The notes: generated by a model from the sequence alone, not told the origin. A DNA stretch of 64,000 nt from an uncultured Clostridia bacterium (GCA_934254825.1 CAKQMB010000001.1:124001-188000); one strand, 5' to 3'; positions 35,273 to 44,089 are shown, counted from the stretch's first letter. Numbers and translations are program-made.

Positions 35273-35301
35273 ATTATAGAAAATTTTCGGACGTTTGTCA
35301 A
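35273..35301 (-). promoter_or_regulatory. Consensus promoter of the tetR-ABC operon
   Basis: Perfect TTGACA (35301-35296), 17 bp, perfect TATAAT (35278-35273) on the minus strand. A full-consensus promoter fits a gene held off by a repressor. Confidence 0.85.
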
Positions 35302-35574
35302 CGGTATTATTGCGGCGTTTTACTTTTTTCTTTATTTTATTTTTTAAGCCGACAAAAAACCGTTTTGCCCGACAAAAATCGCTTCGCCCCGCCCGAACGC
35401 AACGCAAAAGCAAACGCTTTCGTCCTTTTTCGACGTTTTATGTTGTTTAAATAACAAATAATCCGCCCGATTCGATTTAATTTTACTTTTTTTTGTGTTA
35501 AAATGAAACAGATAGCTGCCCGAGCGATACACAACGTCGCCTACGGCTAAAAAAAACTGAAAGGAGAAACGACA

Positions 35575-36336
35575 ATGGATAAACACGGAATTGCGATACT
35601 TGCGGATAACCCGTTGAAAGCAGAAGAAATTGCAAAAGCTTTTGAAAACAGCGGCAGATTTACTATAATCGGAAAAACGTCGGACGGTGAAGAAGGCGCG
35701 AATATGATTTTGAAAAACGACGCCGAATTTTGCGTTATAGACCTGATTTTGTCGGGTCTCGACGGACTCGGAGTTCTGGACAGACTTAAAGCTTACGGCG
35801 CAAAAACCAAAACCGTGGTTTACTCCTCGCTATCCAGCGAAGAGGTCGTGGAGACATGTATTTCCAAGGGCGCGTGCTTTTACGTTGCCAAGCCTTGCCC
35901 TGTGGAAACGCTCGTTAATCGTGTTATAGACCTGTTTTTAAACGGTAATCACGAAAATTTACCCAACAATATGCGAGCCGCGAAAACGACTTCCTTAGAC
36001 GAACGGATAAGCAAAATTTTTATCTCCGTCGGCATTCCTCCGCACATAAAAGGCTACGGCTATTTAAGAGAGGGAATTAAAATCGCGGTGTGCGATCCCG
36101 ACGTTATAAACAATATAACAAAAAAGCTTTACCCTATGATCGGCGAAAAATACGCGACAACGCCGAGCAAGGTGGAAAGAGCTATCCGCCACGCGATAGA
36201 GGTCGCCTGGGCGCGCGGAAGAATAGGCAACATAAACGACTTGTTCGGCGTGCAGACATATCTTTCGGGCGAAAAACCGACCAACGGAGAATTTATCGCG
36301 CTCATTGCCGACAAGATGCTTCTCGAAGGAGCGTAA
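35575..36336 (+). CDS. spo0A: Sporulation master regulator Spo0A
   Basis: 253-residue response regulator controlling entry into sporulation. The receiver domain (1-125) has the phosphoacceptor Asp56 in CVIDLILSGLDGLG, a Ser switch in VYSSLS and Lys in YVAKPCP. The first acidic patch is D11 with Asn12, where most receivers have DD. The C-terminal Spo0A DNA-binding domain (about 145-253) carries PHIKGYGYLREGI, TPSKVERAIRHAIEVAWARG and KPTNGEFIALIADK, which are diagnostic of Spo0A. The ribosome binding site is AAAGGAG. A CGCCTACGGCTAA motif lies 24 bp upstream. The usual spoIVB neighbour is absent. Confidence 0.96.
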   Translation: MDKHGIAILADNPLKAEEIAKAFENSGRFTIIGKTSDGEEGANMILKNDAEFCVIDLILSGLDGLGVLDRLKAYGAKTKTVVYSSLSSEEVVETCISKGACFYVAKPCPVETLVNRVIDLFLNGNHENLPNNMRAAKTTSLDERISKIFISVGIPPHIKGYGYLREGIKIAVCDPDVINNITKKLYPMIGEKYATTPSKVERAIRHAIEVAWARGRIGNINDLFGVQTYLSGEKPTNGEFIALIADKMLLEGA

Positions 36337-36419
36337 CCCGAATTTTAACGCAAAAAAAGCGACAAACGCAAACAAGAAAAATGAAAATTTAAAAAATTTC
36401 GTTTTTTACTCAAAAACAG

Positions 36420-36447
36420 TTTACAAATTCATATAATATGATATAAT
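36420..36447 (+). promoter_or_regulatory. Promoter for the zinc-ribbon acidic protein gene
   Basis: TTTACA (36420-36425), 16 bp, TATAAT (36442-36447). A CCGCATTTTGCGG hairpin follows in the leader at about 36489-36501. Confidence 0.6.
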
Positions 36448-36523
36448 TACACCGCAACGCTCGTTAGAGCCGATTTTAAATATATGAAACCGCATTTTGC
36501 GGTAATGTAAGCGGAGACGTTAT

Positions 36524-37069
36524 ATGAAATATGTAAAATGCCCGAGGTGCGACCTCAATTATATGCCCGATACCGAAAAATATTGCGACGTGTGCAAAGC
36601 CGAACTCAAAATCGGTCCGACCATTAAATTTGCCTCGTTCGGGGACGATGACGACAACGATCAGATCCTCTGCCCCATTTGCAAACGCAATTATATGGAT
36701 CCGGGCGACGAAATGTGCGCCGAATGCAGAGAGGAAAAGAACGATAAGGCGGCGATAGAACCCGAACAGGAAGTTGATCCGGACAGCGACGAAGAATGGA
36801 GAAACTACCTCGACGAGGACGAGAAAGAAGCTATCAGCAACAAGGTTGAGGACGGCGAAGAAATGCTTTCTCTCGATAAGCTCGGCGAAGAAGAAGCCAA
36901 GGAACTTTTCGACGACGAAGAAGAAGAGGACACCGACTACTACGACAACGAGCCGAACGACGACGAAGAGGACGATTTCGACTACCCCGACGCCGACGAC
37001 TCCGACTTCGAGGATTACGACGAAGACGAGGACGAGGAAGAAGACGAGGACGAAGGCGACGATTTTTAA
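36524..37069 (+). CDS. Double zinc-ribbon protein with very acidic tail, unknown function
   Basis: 181 residues. Two Cys4 zinc-ribbon units are visible: CPRC at about 6-9 with CDVC (about 21-24), and CPIC (about 50-53) with CAEC (about 65-68). From about residue 78 the protein is extremely acidic and ends in an almost pure Asp/Glu tail of about 60 residues. No enzyme domain is visible. The zinc ribbons may bind nucleic acid or protein, and the tail may mimic DNA or contact a basic partner; both are inference. It has its own promoter and sits between spo0A and the cysteine genes. Confidence 0.85.
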   Translation: MKYVKCPRCDLNYMPDTEKYCDVCKAELKIGPTIKFASFGDDDDNDQILCPICKRNYMDPGDEMCAECREEKNDKAAIEPEQEVDPDSDEEWRNYLDEDEKEAISNKVEDGEEMLSLDKLGEEEAKELFDDEEEEDTDYYDNEPNDDEEDDFDYPDADDSDFEDYDEDEDEEEDEDEGDDF

Positions 37070-37129
37070 ACGGAAAAAGCTTTCAAAAATCCGTTTTTCT
37101 TAAAAAAGGTCTTTTTCGGTTGACATTAC

Positions 37130-37159
37130 TTGACTTTACCACCCGTTTTCGATTATAAT
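37130..37159 (+). promoter_or_regulatory. Promoter of the T-box-cysE-cysS unit
   Basis: TTGACT (37130-37135), 18 bp, TATAAT (37154-37159). AATCGACTTACAG right after it is one base away from the dispersed-motif core, in reverse orientation. Confidence 0.75.
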
Positions 37160-37164
37160 CGACT

Positions 37165-37448
37165 TACAGATTGCGTAAAGTTAATCAACGCAAGTCACAT
37201 AAAAATTATTTTAAATATCAAATCGTTGCGAAAAAGAGTAACGCTTATAATTCGGGCGCAGAGAAAAGACGGTCGGTGCGAGTCTTTGCCGGAATAAGCG
37301 CGAAGTGCGTTTCGCAGTCAAGAGGGGCTAATCACCCTCGGCGCTCCGCCGTTAAAGGAGATAAAGGAAGAACGGCAACGTTCTTTGAAGAAAAGTGGGA
37401 CCACGTTTTAAACGTCTTTTCGTATTTTGCGGAAAGACGTTTTTTTTG
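37165..37448 (+). promoter_or_regulatory. T-box riboswitch leader, cysteine-specific
   Basis: Senses uncharged tRNA and controls the downstream cysE-cysS genes. The order is Stem I base with AAGAGTAACG, the distal AGAGAAAAGACGGTCGGTGC elements, then the specifier side GAAGTGCG with a UGC (Cys) codon at 37306-37308 followed by a purine. The T-box sequence AAGTGGGACCACG (37393-37405) ends the antiterminator. The competing terminator is AAACGTCTTTTCG / CGGAAAGACGTTT with a run of eight T (about 37409-37448). The Cys specifier agrees with the genes controlled. Stem boundaries are approximate. Confidence 0.9.
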
Positions 37449-37504
37449 ACAAACGGACTTTTCGAAGTTGCCCGGAAAACTTTTAATTTTTTGGAGACTG
37501 ACGT

Positions 37505-38131
37505 ATGTTTTTTAAAGCTATGCGCGAGGATATCGCTTTTGCCAAGCAAAACGACCCCGCCGCGCGCTCAAAATTCGAAATATGGCTTACATATCCCGGC
37601 ATAAAAGCGCTTTCAAGGCACAGAGTGGCAAACTTTTTTTACCGCCACCATATGAAACTTCTCGCAAGCATGATAAGCAAATTCGCGAGGTTTTTAACGG
37701 GTATCGAAATTCACCCCGCGGCTAAAATCGCCCCGGGCGTGTTTATCGATCACGGCGCAGGCGTCGTTATCGGCGAAACGGCGGTTATCGAAAAAGGCGT
37801 GCTTATTTATCAGTGCGTAACGCTCGGCGGCACGGGCAAGGACTCGGGAAAACGCAGACACCCTATCGTTAAAGAAGGCTGCGTTATTTCGTGCGGGGCA
37901 AAAGTTCTCGGCGGAATTACCATCGGCGAATATTCAAAAATCGGCGCGGGAAGCGTTGTGCTGAAAGACGTTCCGCCCCACTCCACCGTCGTGGGCGTTC
38001 CGGGGAGAATAGTCAGAATAAAAGGCGAAAAAGTTCCCGACAACACGCCCGATAAATGCGACCCTATCTTAGAAGAGATTTGCAGTCTCCGCGCGAGGAT
38101 AGACGAACTCGAAAGAAAACTCGACAATTAA
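37505..38131 (+). CDS. cysE: Serine O-acetyltransferase
   Basis: 208 residues. Transfers acetyl from acetyl-CoA to serine, the first step in cysteine synthesis. The N-terminal helical part (DPAARSKFEIWLTYPGIKALSRHRVANFFY) is followed by a left-handed beta-helix of hexapeptide repeats (GIEIHPAAKIAPGVFIDHGAGVVIGETAVIEKGV). The catalytic HGAGVVIGE histidine and YQCVTLGGTG segment are present. The C terminus lies beyond PGRIVRIKG. It is first in the T-box-controlled operon, so it responds to cysteine supply. Confidence 0.95.
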   Translation: MFFKAMREDIAFAKQNDPAARSKFEIWLTYPGIKALSRHRVANFFYRHHMKLLASMISKFARFLTGIEIHPAAKIAPGVFIDHGAGVVIGETAVIEKGVLIYQCVTLGGTGKDSGKRRHPIVKEGCVISCGAKVLGGITIGEYSKIGAGSVVLKDVPPHSTVVGVPGRIVRIKGEKVPDNTPDKCDPILEEICSLRARIDELERKLDN

Positions 38132-38173
38132 CATACTTGTTTATACATACTTTTACGGAAAAGGAGAAAGAAA

Positions 38174-39565
38174 ATGAGAATTTACAACACCCTTTCGGGG
38201 ACGAAAGAAGAATTCGTACCTTTAAACGGCAACAAAGTCAATATGTACGCCTGCGGCATAACCGTTTCGGGCGAAGCGCATATCGGTCACGCGTATCAGG
38301 CGCTTATTTATGATATAATCAGAAAATTCCTCGTAAAACAAGGCTACGACGTAACTTACGCGAGAAATTATACCGACGTAGACGATAAAATCATCGCCCG
38401 CGCAAAAGAAACGGGAATTCCCGCCGACGCATACGCGAAAATGATGATCAAAAAAATCGATAAAGTTATGCGCGAAATGGAAGTGGACGATCCCGATATC
38501 TGGCTTAAAGCGACGGATAATATCGATAACATAATCGATTTCGTGTCCGAACTCATCAAAAAAGGACATGCCTACCCGACCGCAAAGGGCGACGTTTATT
38601 TCTCCGTGGAGTCGTTTGCGCCTTACGGCAGACTTTCGCACAGAAACTTGGAGGACGCGCTCAACGGCGTTCGTATCGAAAACGACGACGAAAAGAAAAA
38701 TCCGCTCGACTTCGCTCTCTGGAAGAGCGCGAAAGAGGGCGAGATCTGCTGGGATTCCCCTTGGGGAAAAGGCAGACCGGGCTGGCATATCGAGTGTTCG
38801 GCGATGAACAGAAAGGCGTTCGGCGAACAGATCGACATTCACGGCGGCGGAAGAGACCTGATCTTTCCCCACCACGAAAACGAAATCGCGCAGACGGAAG
38901 CTCTCACGGGCAAACAGTTCGTCAAATACTGGGTTCATAACGGACTTATCAAGGTGAACGGACAAAAAATGAGCAAATCGCTCGGCAACAGCCTGCTTTT
39001 ATCCGACCTTCTGAAAGAATACTCCAACGAGGCGATCAAATTCGCGCTTATTTCCACCAACTATCGTAACGATATAAATATTACGCCCGACCTCTTTCCC
39101 GAAGCCGAAAGACATCTCGCCGATTTTTACAGAGTTTACGTCGAAGCCGAGAAAGCGGGCATAGAGATAAGCGGCGAATATCCCGAAATCGATAAAAAGT
39201 TCGACGAAGCAATGAGCGACGATTTCAACACCGCCCTCGCGCTTTCCGAGCTTTACGCTTATTTCAAACAAATTCGTTCGCTTATCGCAAAGAAAGATCC
39301 GACGGCGGGAAACATGCTCGCGCAGATTAAAAAGACTTATTCTTTGCTCGGTCTGTTCACCAAAAACGCCGACGAATTCGTTAAGAATTACGACAAAAAC
39401 CACGAAGAACCCGTTCCCGAAGACGTTAAAGCCTTAGCCGAAAAAATGCAAAGCGCAAGAGCCGAGAAGAATTATGCCCTTTCGGACGAGCTTCGCGCCG
39501 AGATTTTAAGCAAAGGTTACACCGTTATGATTTCCAAGGACGGCGTTTCGGTCAAAAAAGCGTAA
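38174..39565 (+). CDS. cysS: Cysteinyl-tRNA synthetase
   Basis: 463 residues, class I. The HIGH motif is in GEAHIGHAYQ (about 35-44) and KMSKS in GQKMSKSLGNSLLL (about 261-274). The zinc ligands Cys27 (ACGITVS), Cys210 in HIECSAM, His and Glu in HHENE are in place. It lies 42 bp behind cysE with GGAGAAAGAAA before the ATG, and the whole unit is under the cysteine T-box. A terminator lies 290 bp downstream. Confidence 0.97.
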   Translation: MRIYNTLSGTKEEFVPLNGNKVNMYACGITVSGEAHIGHAYQALIYDIIRKFLVKQGYDVTYARNYTDVDDKIIARAKETGIPADAYAKMMIKKIDKVMREMEVDDPDIWLKATDNIDNIIDFVSELIKKGHAYPTAKGDVYFSVESFAPYGRLSHRNLEDALNGVRIENDDEKKNPLDFALWKSAKEGEICWDSPWGKGRPGWHIECSAMNRKAFGEQIDIHGGGRDLIFPHHENEIAQTEALTGKQFVKYWVHNGLIKVNGQKMSKSLGNSLLLSDLLKEYSNEAIKFALISTNYRNDINITPDLFPEAERHLADFYRVYVEAEKAGIEISGEYPEIDKKFDEAMSDDFNTALALSELYAYFKQIRSLIAKKDPTAGNMLAQIKKTYSLLGLFTKNADEFVKNYDKNHEEPVPEDVKALAEKMQSARAEKNYALSDELRAEILSKGYTVMISKDGVSVKKA

Positions 39566-39613
39566 AACCACGACCATTAAGCCGATAAAATCAGCCCGAT
39601 AAACTTAAAAACA

Positions 39614-39635
39614 GCCGTTTAATCGACTTATAGGC
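39614..39635 (-). repeat. Dispersed motif, copy 4 (reverse)
   Basis: TAATCGACTTATA (39620-39632), the reverse complement of the 13-mer, bounded by GCC and GGC. It lies 49 bp past the cysS stop. Confidence 0.75.
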
Positions 39636-39669
39636 GCATATTTAACTTTCGATTGCCCATATTCCCGTT

Positions 39670-39786
39670 ATGGATAAAGAAAGAAAGTTAAACGAGATCG
39701 AAGAAAAGTTAAGCTACGCCGAACCGTCGGAAGTCGGCGGATTACTGAAAGAAGTTTTCCGCCTTATCGGAAAAGGCAAGTTCTAA
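39670..39786 (+). CDS. Possible 38-aa small protein
   Basis: ATG at 39670 to TAA at 39786. The product begins MDKERKLNEIEEKLSYAEPS and ends LIGKGKF; it is helical and charged, with no signal peptide. No Shine-Dalgarno is visible, which lowers confidence. It lies in the gap between cysS and the shared terminator at 39853, so it would be the last cistron of the T-box operon if real. Confidence 0.4.
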   Translation: MDKERKLNEIEEKLSYAEPSEVGGLLKEVFRLIGKGKF

Positions 39787-39852
39787 AAAACGAATTTTTA
39801 ACTCAACTCTGTTTTTACGCCTGTGTTGCCGTTACTGTTCCCTTTACACACA

Positions 39853-39888
39853 AAAAACGTCGGGGAGAAAATTCTCCCCGACGTTTTT
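39853..39888. terminator. Bidirectional terminator between cysS and the lipoprotein genes
   Basis: 17-bp perfect stem, AAAAACGTCGGGGAGAA / TTCTCCCCGACGTTTTT with an AA loop. It provides T-runs in both directions. Confidence 0.92.
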
Positions 39889-39898
39889 AGCCGAGTTT

Positions 39899-41383
39899 TT
39901 AATAGGGTAATATAAGATCTATTTTTGCCGACTCCAACACATAAGTACTTGGAGTTATGCTGTACGACTGAACCCTGACGATTTTTTTAGTCTTTTTATT
40001 GAACCTGCGAACAGCGTTTATGCTAAACCAACCGCCTCTGTCTGCTATATAATATAAATTTCCGCATTGAACGCCGTATTCCATAAACTTTTCCGCTCTC
40101 GTTTTCGAAACACTTTTAACTTTCTTGGTTTTATTTGTTTCGGGATTAAATATTTTGTCCGTGTTCCCTATGCCGCCGCTTCCTAAATAACGAATATTTC
40201 CGTCGTCTTCTTCTTTTATATAACCCTTTTTCTCTCCCGGAAAAAGATTTGTGATATATTTTACGTTTCCGTTTTCGTCAAACCTATAAATCCTGGCATT
40301 TTTTTCCTCAAAACATTTTATTGTTTTTGATTTTCCGTATCTATCTGTTACACGTCTCGTAGTCTCATACACATCTTCTTCTACAAAGAAATTCTCACCT
40401 AAAAAAGAATACACTTTCGTATCGAACGGATTTCGAGGAGTAAGATTATACAATTTATCTGTTTTTATATCGTAAAAATATATCGACGATCTGATTATAT
40501 GATAATATGCATCCTCGTCTTTGGTCGGCTCTTCCGTAATAAAGTATATCTTGCCGTTTTCTTTATCTCTGTTTTGAAAGGAAAGCTTCTCTTCCGACGA
40601 GAAAGAAAAAATCTTTTTTTCGGAACCGTTTTCAACGGATATTATAAAAATTTCGTTATTCGCGTTTCCGCTAATCAAATATCCGTTCAGAAACAACAAA
40701 CTGTAATATCCGTTTTTGTTAAGCACAAACGATTCCCCCGTAATTTTGTTGTATGAGTGATAGTTTCCATCGTAATAATTAATAAAAACAAAATAATTCT
40801 CGTAATCATACACGCATTTTAATCCAACCTGGGATGTCAAATTTCCCGTATCTGTTACAAAATAAGTATTAAGCGAGTCAATTTGCGGATCATACCCCAT
40901 AAAAGCCGAAAAACAGATTTCGTCTTTTCTGAAAAGAGCGGAAAAATACAATTTATCTTCTTTCACGAAAAAGTATTCAACCTGAGATAACTCATAGGTT
41001 TCGCCCTCTAATTCCTTATCTCGACATATTATCTCATACGTTTTATCTTTTATCTCATATTTTACGACAAAAGTACGTTTGTTTTCGTAGAAATCTTTAT
41101 AAGAAGCTCCCAGATAAAACGTTTCGCCTATATAACAATATTCTCTGCCACCGCAATATTCGTAGGTTTCGCCGTCCAACGACAATTTATCGACAATTAC
41201 TTCTTCGTCTTCGCCGTTGGTTTTACATCTGTATATGCCGCTATAAATGTAATTTCCGTCCCACACGGTATCCATCGGATCTTTGTGACAACCCGTAAGA
41301 AAAGTTAAAACAAACCCGATACAAATCAAAACCGCCGTGAAACTAAAAAGCTTGCTTTTTTTCAACATTTTTTTCAAACTCAT
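39899..41383 (-). CDS. Lipoprotein with beta-propeller-like repeats, unknown function
   Basis: 494 residues. The lipoprotein signal peptide has a hydrophobic core and lipobox FLTGC (Cys32). The rest is beta-rich with recurring Y/F-rich strands such as YYSLLFLNGYLISGN, GKIYFITEEP and SIYFYDIKTDKLYNLTP, suggesting a propeller-type fold that binds partners outside the membrane. No catalytic residues were recognised. The DNA looks richer in A/T than neighbouring genes by eye. The gene is followed within 10 bp by a shared terminator. It is preceded by another lipoprotein gene. Confidence 0.78.
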   Translation of the reverse strand: MSLKKMLKKSKLFSFTAVLICIGFVLTFLTGCHKDPMDTVWDGNYIYSGIYRCKTNGEDEEVIVDKLSLDGETYEYCGGREYCYIGETFYLGASYKDFYENKRTFVVKYEIKDKTYEIICRDKELEGETYELSQVEYFFVKEDKLYFSALFRKDEICFSAFMGYDPQIDSLNTYFVTDTGNLTSQVGLKCVYDYENYFVFINYYDGNYHSYNKITGESFVLNKNGYYSLLFLNGYLISGNANNEIFIISVENGSEKKIFSFSSEEKLSFQNRDKENGKIYFITEEPTKDEDAYYHIIRSSIYFYDIKTDKLYNLTPRNPFDTKVYSFLGENFFVEEDVYETTRRVTDRYGKSKTIKCFEEKNARIYRFDENGNVKYITNLFPGEKKGYIKEEDDGNIRYLGSGGIGNTDKIFNPETNKTKKVKSVSKTRAEKFMEYGVQCGNLYYIADRGGWFSINAVRRFNKKTKKIVRVQSYSITPSTYVLESAKIDLILPY

Positions 41384-41416
41384 CTTTTTGCCTCCTTTTT
41401 TAATTATCGATATATT

Positions 41417-41965
41417 TTATGATTTTTCGGACGATTGTCTGTAATCGGGAAGTTTATAATCGAAAAAATCGTTTACAAGATCGATATAAGAACCGAGCGA
41501 ATAAAAACATCCCCAAAATTCCAGAACTTTGCCGTCCGCAGAATACTTGCCTATATAACCCGAATAGGACTGCTGCTTATAATTTGCCCATACGATCAGA
41601 AAATCGTCGTTTTCGTAAACAAGCCGCAAGCATACGTCCTTTGGAGAATTATACGCGTAATAAGTGTGCATAATCGATTTTTTTACAAACGCGTCCGAAA
41701 AATCGGAAATTTTTTCCTGCGGAAGAGTCTCTATGACGGTGGCATTTCCGGTTTCGAACGGAATAAGTTTGTCAAACTGATCCGGCACCCAGGACACGAA
41801 ATGTTTCTGTTTATCGTTTGTATATTCGATAAGTTCAACTCGTACAACCTTATTAAACTCCTCGCGGTCAACGCCGTAAGGCACGGGGTCGCAAGCGCAT
41901 AATACGCACAAACAAGCCGATAAAACCGCCGCAAACATACATAATAAGCGTAAAGATTTTCTCAT
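41417..41965 (-). CDS. Small lipoprotein, unknown function
   Basis: 182 residues. The signal peptide MRKSLRLLCMFAAVLSACLCVLCAC ends in a lipobox with several candidate cysteines; LCAC at about 23-26 is most likely. The mature part contains FVSWVPDQFDKLIPFETGNATVIETLP and LVYENDDFLIVWANYKQQSYSGYIGKYSADGK, an alpha/beta texture I cannot assign. The frame extends upstream to 42004. The ATG at 41965 has GGGGGAG 6 nt upstream. It likely forms an operon with the lipoprotein gene 33 bp downstream. Confidence 0.75.
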   Translation of the reverse strand: MRKSLRLLCMFAAVLSACLCVLCACDPVPYGVDREEFNKVVRVELIEYTNDKQKHFVSWVPDQFDKLIPFETGNATVIETLPQEKISDFSDAFVKKSIMHTYYAYNSPKDVCLRLVYENDDFLIVWANYKQQSYSGYIGKYSADGKVLEFWGCFYSLGSYIDLVNDFFDYKLPDYRQSSEKS

Positions 41966-42079
41966 AAAACTCCCCCTTACGTTTTCTTTATTAAATAATA
42001 ACAAAAAATCGGCGGGATTTCAATAGTTCCCGCCGAAATTTTTTATCGATATTAAAATTATTTTGAAAACACGTTCGTT

Positions 42080-42886
42080 TTATTTTAAAATAACGTTCAT
42101 TGCGTCCGTAAGATATTCCCCGACGTTTTCGATTTCGCCTTTGTCCGTAAGAGAGGAAAGTTCGGGCGAAATTGGCAGTCTGCCCAAAATCGGGAGCGAA
42201 TATTCCTCCGCGACTTCCTCCAACTTACTCTTGCCGAACGGGTAAATTTTCGTTTTGCAGTCGGGACACTCGACATAGCTCATATTCTCGATAATTCCGA
42301 GAATTTTTATATTCATCATCTCCGCCATTTTAACGGCTTTGCCGACGATCATCGAAACGAGATCCTGCGGGGTTGTAACGATAACTATTCCGTCCACGGG
42401 GAGCGACTGAAAAACCGTGAGCGGAACATCGCCCGTTCCCGGGGGCATGTCGACGTACATATAGTCTACGTCCTGCCAGTAAACGTCGGTGAAAAACTGT
42501 TTTACCGCGCCGCTTATAACCGGACCTCTCCATACCACCGGATCGTTATCCTCGGGCAAAAGAAGGTTCATAGACATTACTTTTATGCCTTGTTTCGTAA
42601 TAACGGGATTGATTTTTTCGTCTTCCGTAGCCGTGGCTTTTTCGGTTAAGCCGAAAGCCTTGGGAACGGACGGACCCGTTATGTCCGCGTCCAACACGGC
42701 GACTTTTCTGCCGCTTCTCAAAGTGTTTACCGCAAGCAAATCCGTAACCATAGATTTGCCGACTCCGCCCTTGCCGCTCATAACGGCAATCATTTTCCCG
42801 ATTTTAGTACTCGGAAGCGGTTTTGCCATAAAATCTTTTTTCTCGCAAGCTTCGCCGCAAGATCCGCAATCGTGATCGCAACCCAT
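42080..42886 (-). CDS. Mrp/NBP35-family iron-sulfur cluster carrier ATPase
   Basis: 268 residues. The deviant Walker A is MSGKGGVGKSMVTDLLA (about 35-51), followed by VLDADITGPSVPKAFG (about 64-79) and DYMYVDMPPGTGDVPLT (about 138-154). The C-terminal CPDC (about 208-211) is the Fe-S bridging pair. The N terminus adds a Cys-rich stretch GCDHDCGSCGEAC, typical of Clostridial versions. It loads Fe-S clusters onto apoproteins. AAGGAGATAAAAT precedes the ATG. It is monocistronic as far as can be seen. Confidence 0.93.
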   Translation of the reverse strand: MGCDHDCGSCGEACEKKDFMAKPLPSTKIGKMIAVMSGKGGVGKSMVTDLLAVNTLRSGRKVAVLDADITGPSVPKAFGLTEKATATEDEKINPVITKQGIKVMSMNLLLPEDNDPVVWRGPVISGAVKQFFTDVYWQDVDYMYVDMPPGTGDVPLTVFQSLPVDGIVIVTTPQDLVSMIVGKAVKMAEMMNIKILGIIENMSYVECPDCKTKIYPFGKSKLEEVAEEYSLPILGRLPISPELSSLTDKGEIENVGEYLTDAMNVILK

Positions 42887-42979
42887 ATTTTATCTCCTTA
42901 TTTATCGCCTGTATTATCCGAAAAACACTTTTCTCGGCATACAAGCCACTTTAATTTATTGCCTATAACCCCGAAAAAC

Positions 42980-43001
42980 GCCCGTTAATCGACTTATAGG
43001 C
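42980..43001 (-). repeat. Dispersed motif, copy 5 (reverse)
   Basis: TAATCGACTTATA (42986-42998) begins right after the recF stop codon. A second GCCTATAA at 42961-42968 pairs with TTATAGGC at 42994-43001, so the copy could form a longer hairpin. Confidence 0.75.
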
Positions 43002-44089
43002 TATCTTATTATCTTTCCGTTTTTAATTTTTATGTTATTGTAATTTTCGTAATCGGGAACCGAGTCCGGCTCGGTACAGGTGATTATCGTCTGCATTTTC
43101 TTTGCCGCAAGCAAAAGATTGTTCCGTCTTAGCTTATCGAGTTCGCTGAAAGCGTCGTCTAAAATAAGCACGGGATACTCCCCGAATCGCTCCTTGAAAA
43201 TCTCCGTTTCGGCAAGTTTTAAGGAAAGCGCGCAGGTACGCTGCTGACCTTGCGAACCGTAAGTTCTGACGTCCACGCCGTTCACCTTGATTTTCAGATC
43301 GTCTCTGTGCGGACCGACCGTCGTGTAGCCGAGTTCGTAGTCTTTTTCTATCCTTTCCTTCAATGCGGACATAAGCTGATCGTAAATCTCGCCTTCTTCG
43401 CCCGCGTATTTATAATCGCCCGAAACGGTCATTTCTTCCGCGCCGTCGGTTATCATCGCGTGAGCCTCTTTCGCGAGCGGCGCAAGCTTCGCGATATACG
43501 CGTTTCTTTCCGAAACGACCCTCGCGCCCGCGCTCGCAAGACTTACGTCCCACACGGGGAGCGTGTCGAAAACCATATCTCTGTCCTGTTCTTTCAGTAA
43601 ATTATTTCTTTGCGAAAGCACTTTTTTATACTTTTGCAAAGCGTAAAAATACTTACTCGACATCTGCGACAAAGAAATATCCAGAAAACGCCGCCTGTCC
43701 TCGGGGGCTTCCTGAATAAGTTTCAACTCGGCGGGATTGAAAAAAACCGAATTTACGTTGCCGATAAGCTCGCCGATTTTTGCGATCGGAACGCCGTTTA
43801 TTTTGATTTCCTTGTTTTTGTCGCCGTAAAAATCGATTTCGACGCCGACTTTGCCGAAAGCCGAAATCGCCTCGCCGATAATGACGGCTTTACTTTCGCC
43901 CGCTAAAATAAGTTGTTTATCCCTCGCGGCGCGCGGCGAATAACCGGTGCAAAGATAAAAAATCGCTTCGGCGCAGTTTGTTTTGCCCTGCGCGTTTGCT
44001 CCGCTGATTATGTTTATCCCATCCGAAAACTTAAATTCCTCGTCGGAATAATTTCTGAAATTTTTAAGTTTTAGAGAATCGATAATCAT
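43001..44089 (-). CDS. recF: DNA replication and repair protein RecF
   Basis: 362 residues. Walker A GANAQGKTNCAEAI (about 31-44), the family's LKNFRNYSDEEFKF start, VGPHRDDLKIKVNGVDVRTYGSQGQQRTCALSLKLAE (signature, about 255-291) and Walker B VLILDDAFSELDKLRRN (about 304-320) are all present. RecF loads RecA at gaps. Usually it follows dnaN beside dnaA on the same strand. Here it faces away from dnaA, and neither dnaN nor gyrB is next to it. Confidence 0.95.
   Translation of the reverse strand: MIIDSLKLKNFRNYSDEEFKFSDGINIISGANAQGKTNCAEAIFYLCTGYSPRAARDKQLILAGESKAVIIGEAISAFGKVGVEIDFYGDKNKEIKINGVPIAKIGELIGNVNSVFFNPAELKLIQEAPEDRRRFLDISLSQMSSKYFYALQKYKKVLSQRNNLLKEQDRDMVFDTLPVWDVSLASAGARVVSERNAYIAKLAPLAKEAHAMITDGAEEMTVSGDYKYAGEEGEIYDQLMSALKERIEKDYELGYTTVGPHRDDLKIKVNGVDVRTYGSQGQQRTCALSLKLAETEIFKERFGEYPVLILDDAFSELDKLRRNNLLLAAKKMQTIITCTEPDSVPDYENYNNIKIKNGKIIR

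Noticed and set aside
37171..37449. 92-aa plus-strand frame upstream of cysE
   Set aside because: It overlaps the T-box leader completely, ends in its terminator and has no ribosome binding site.
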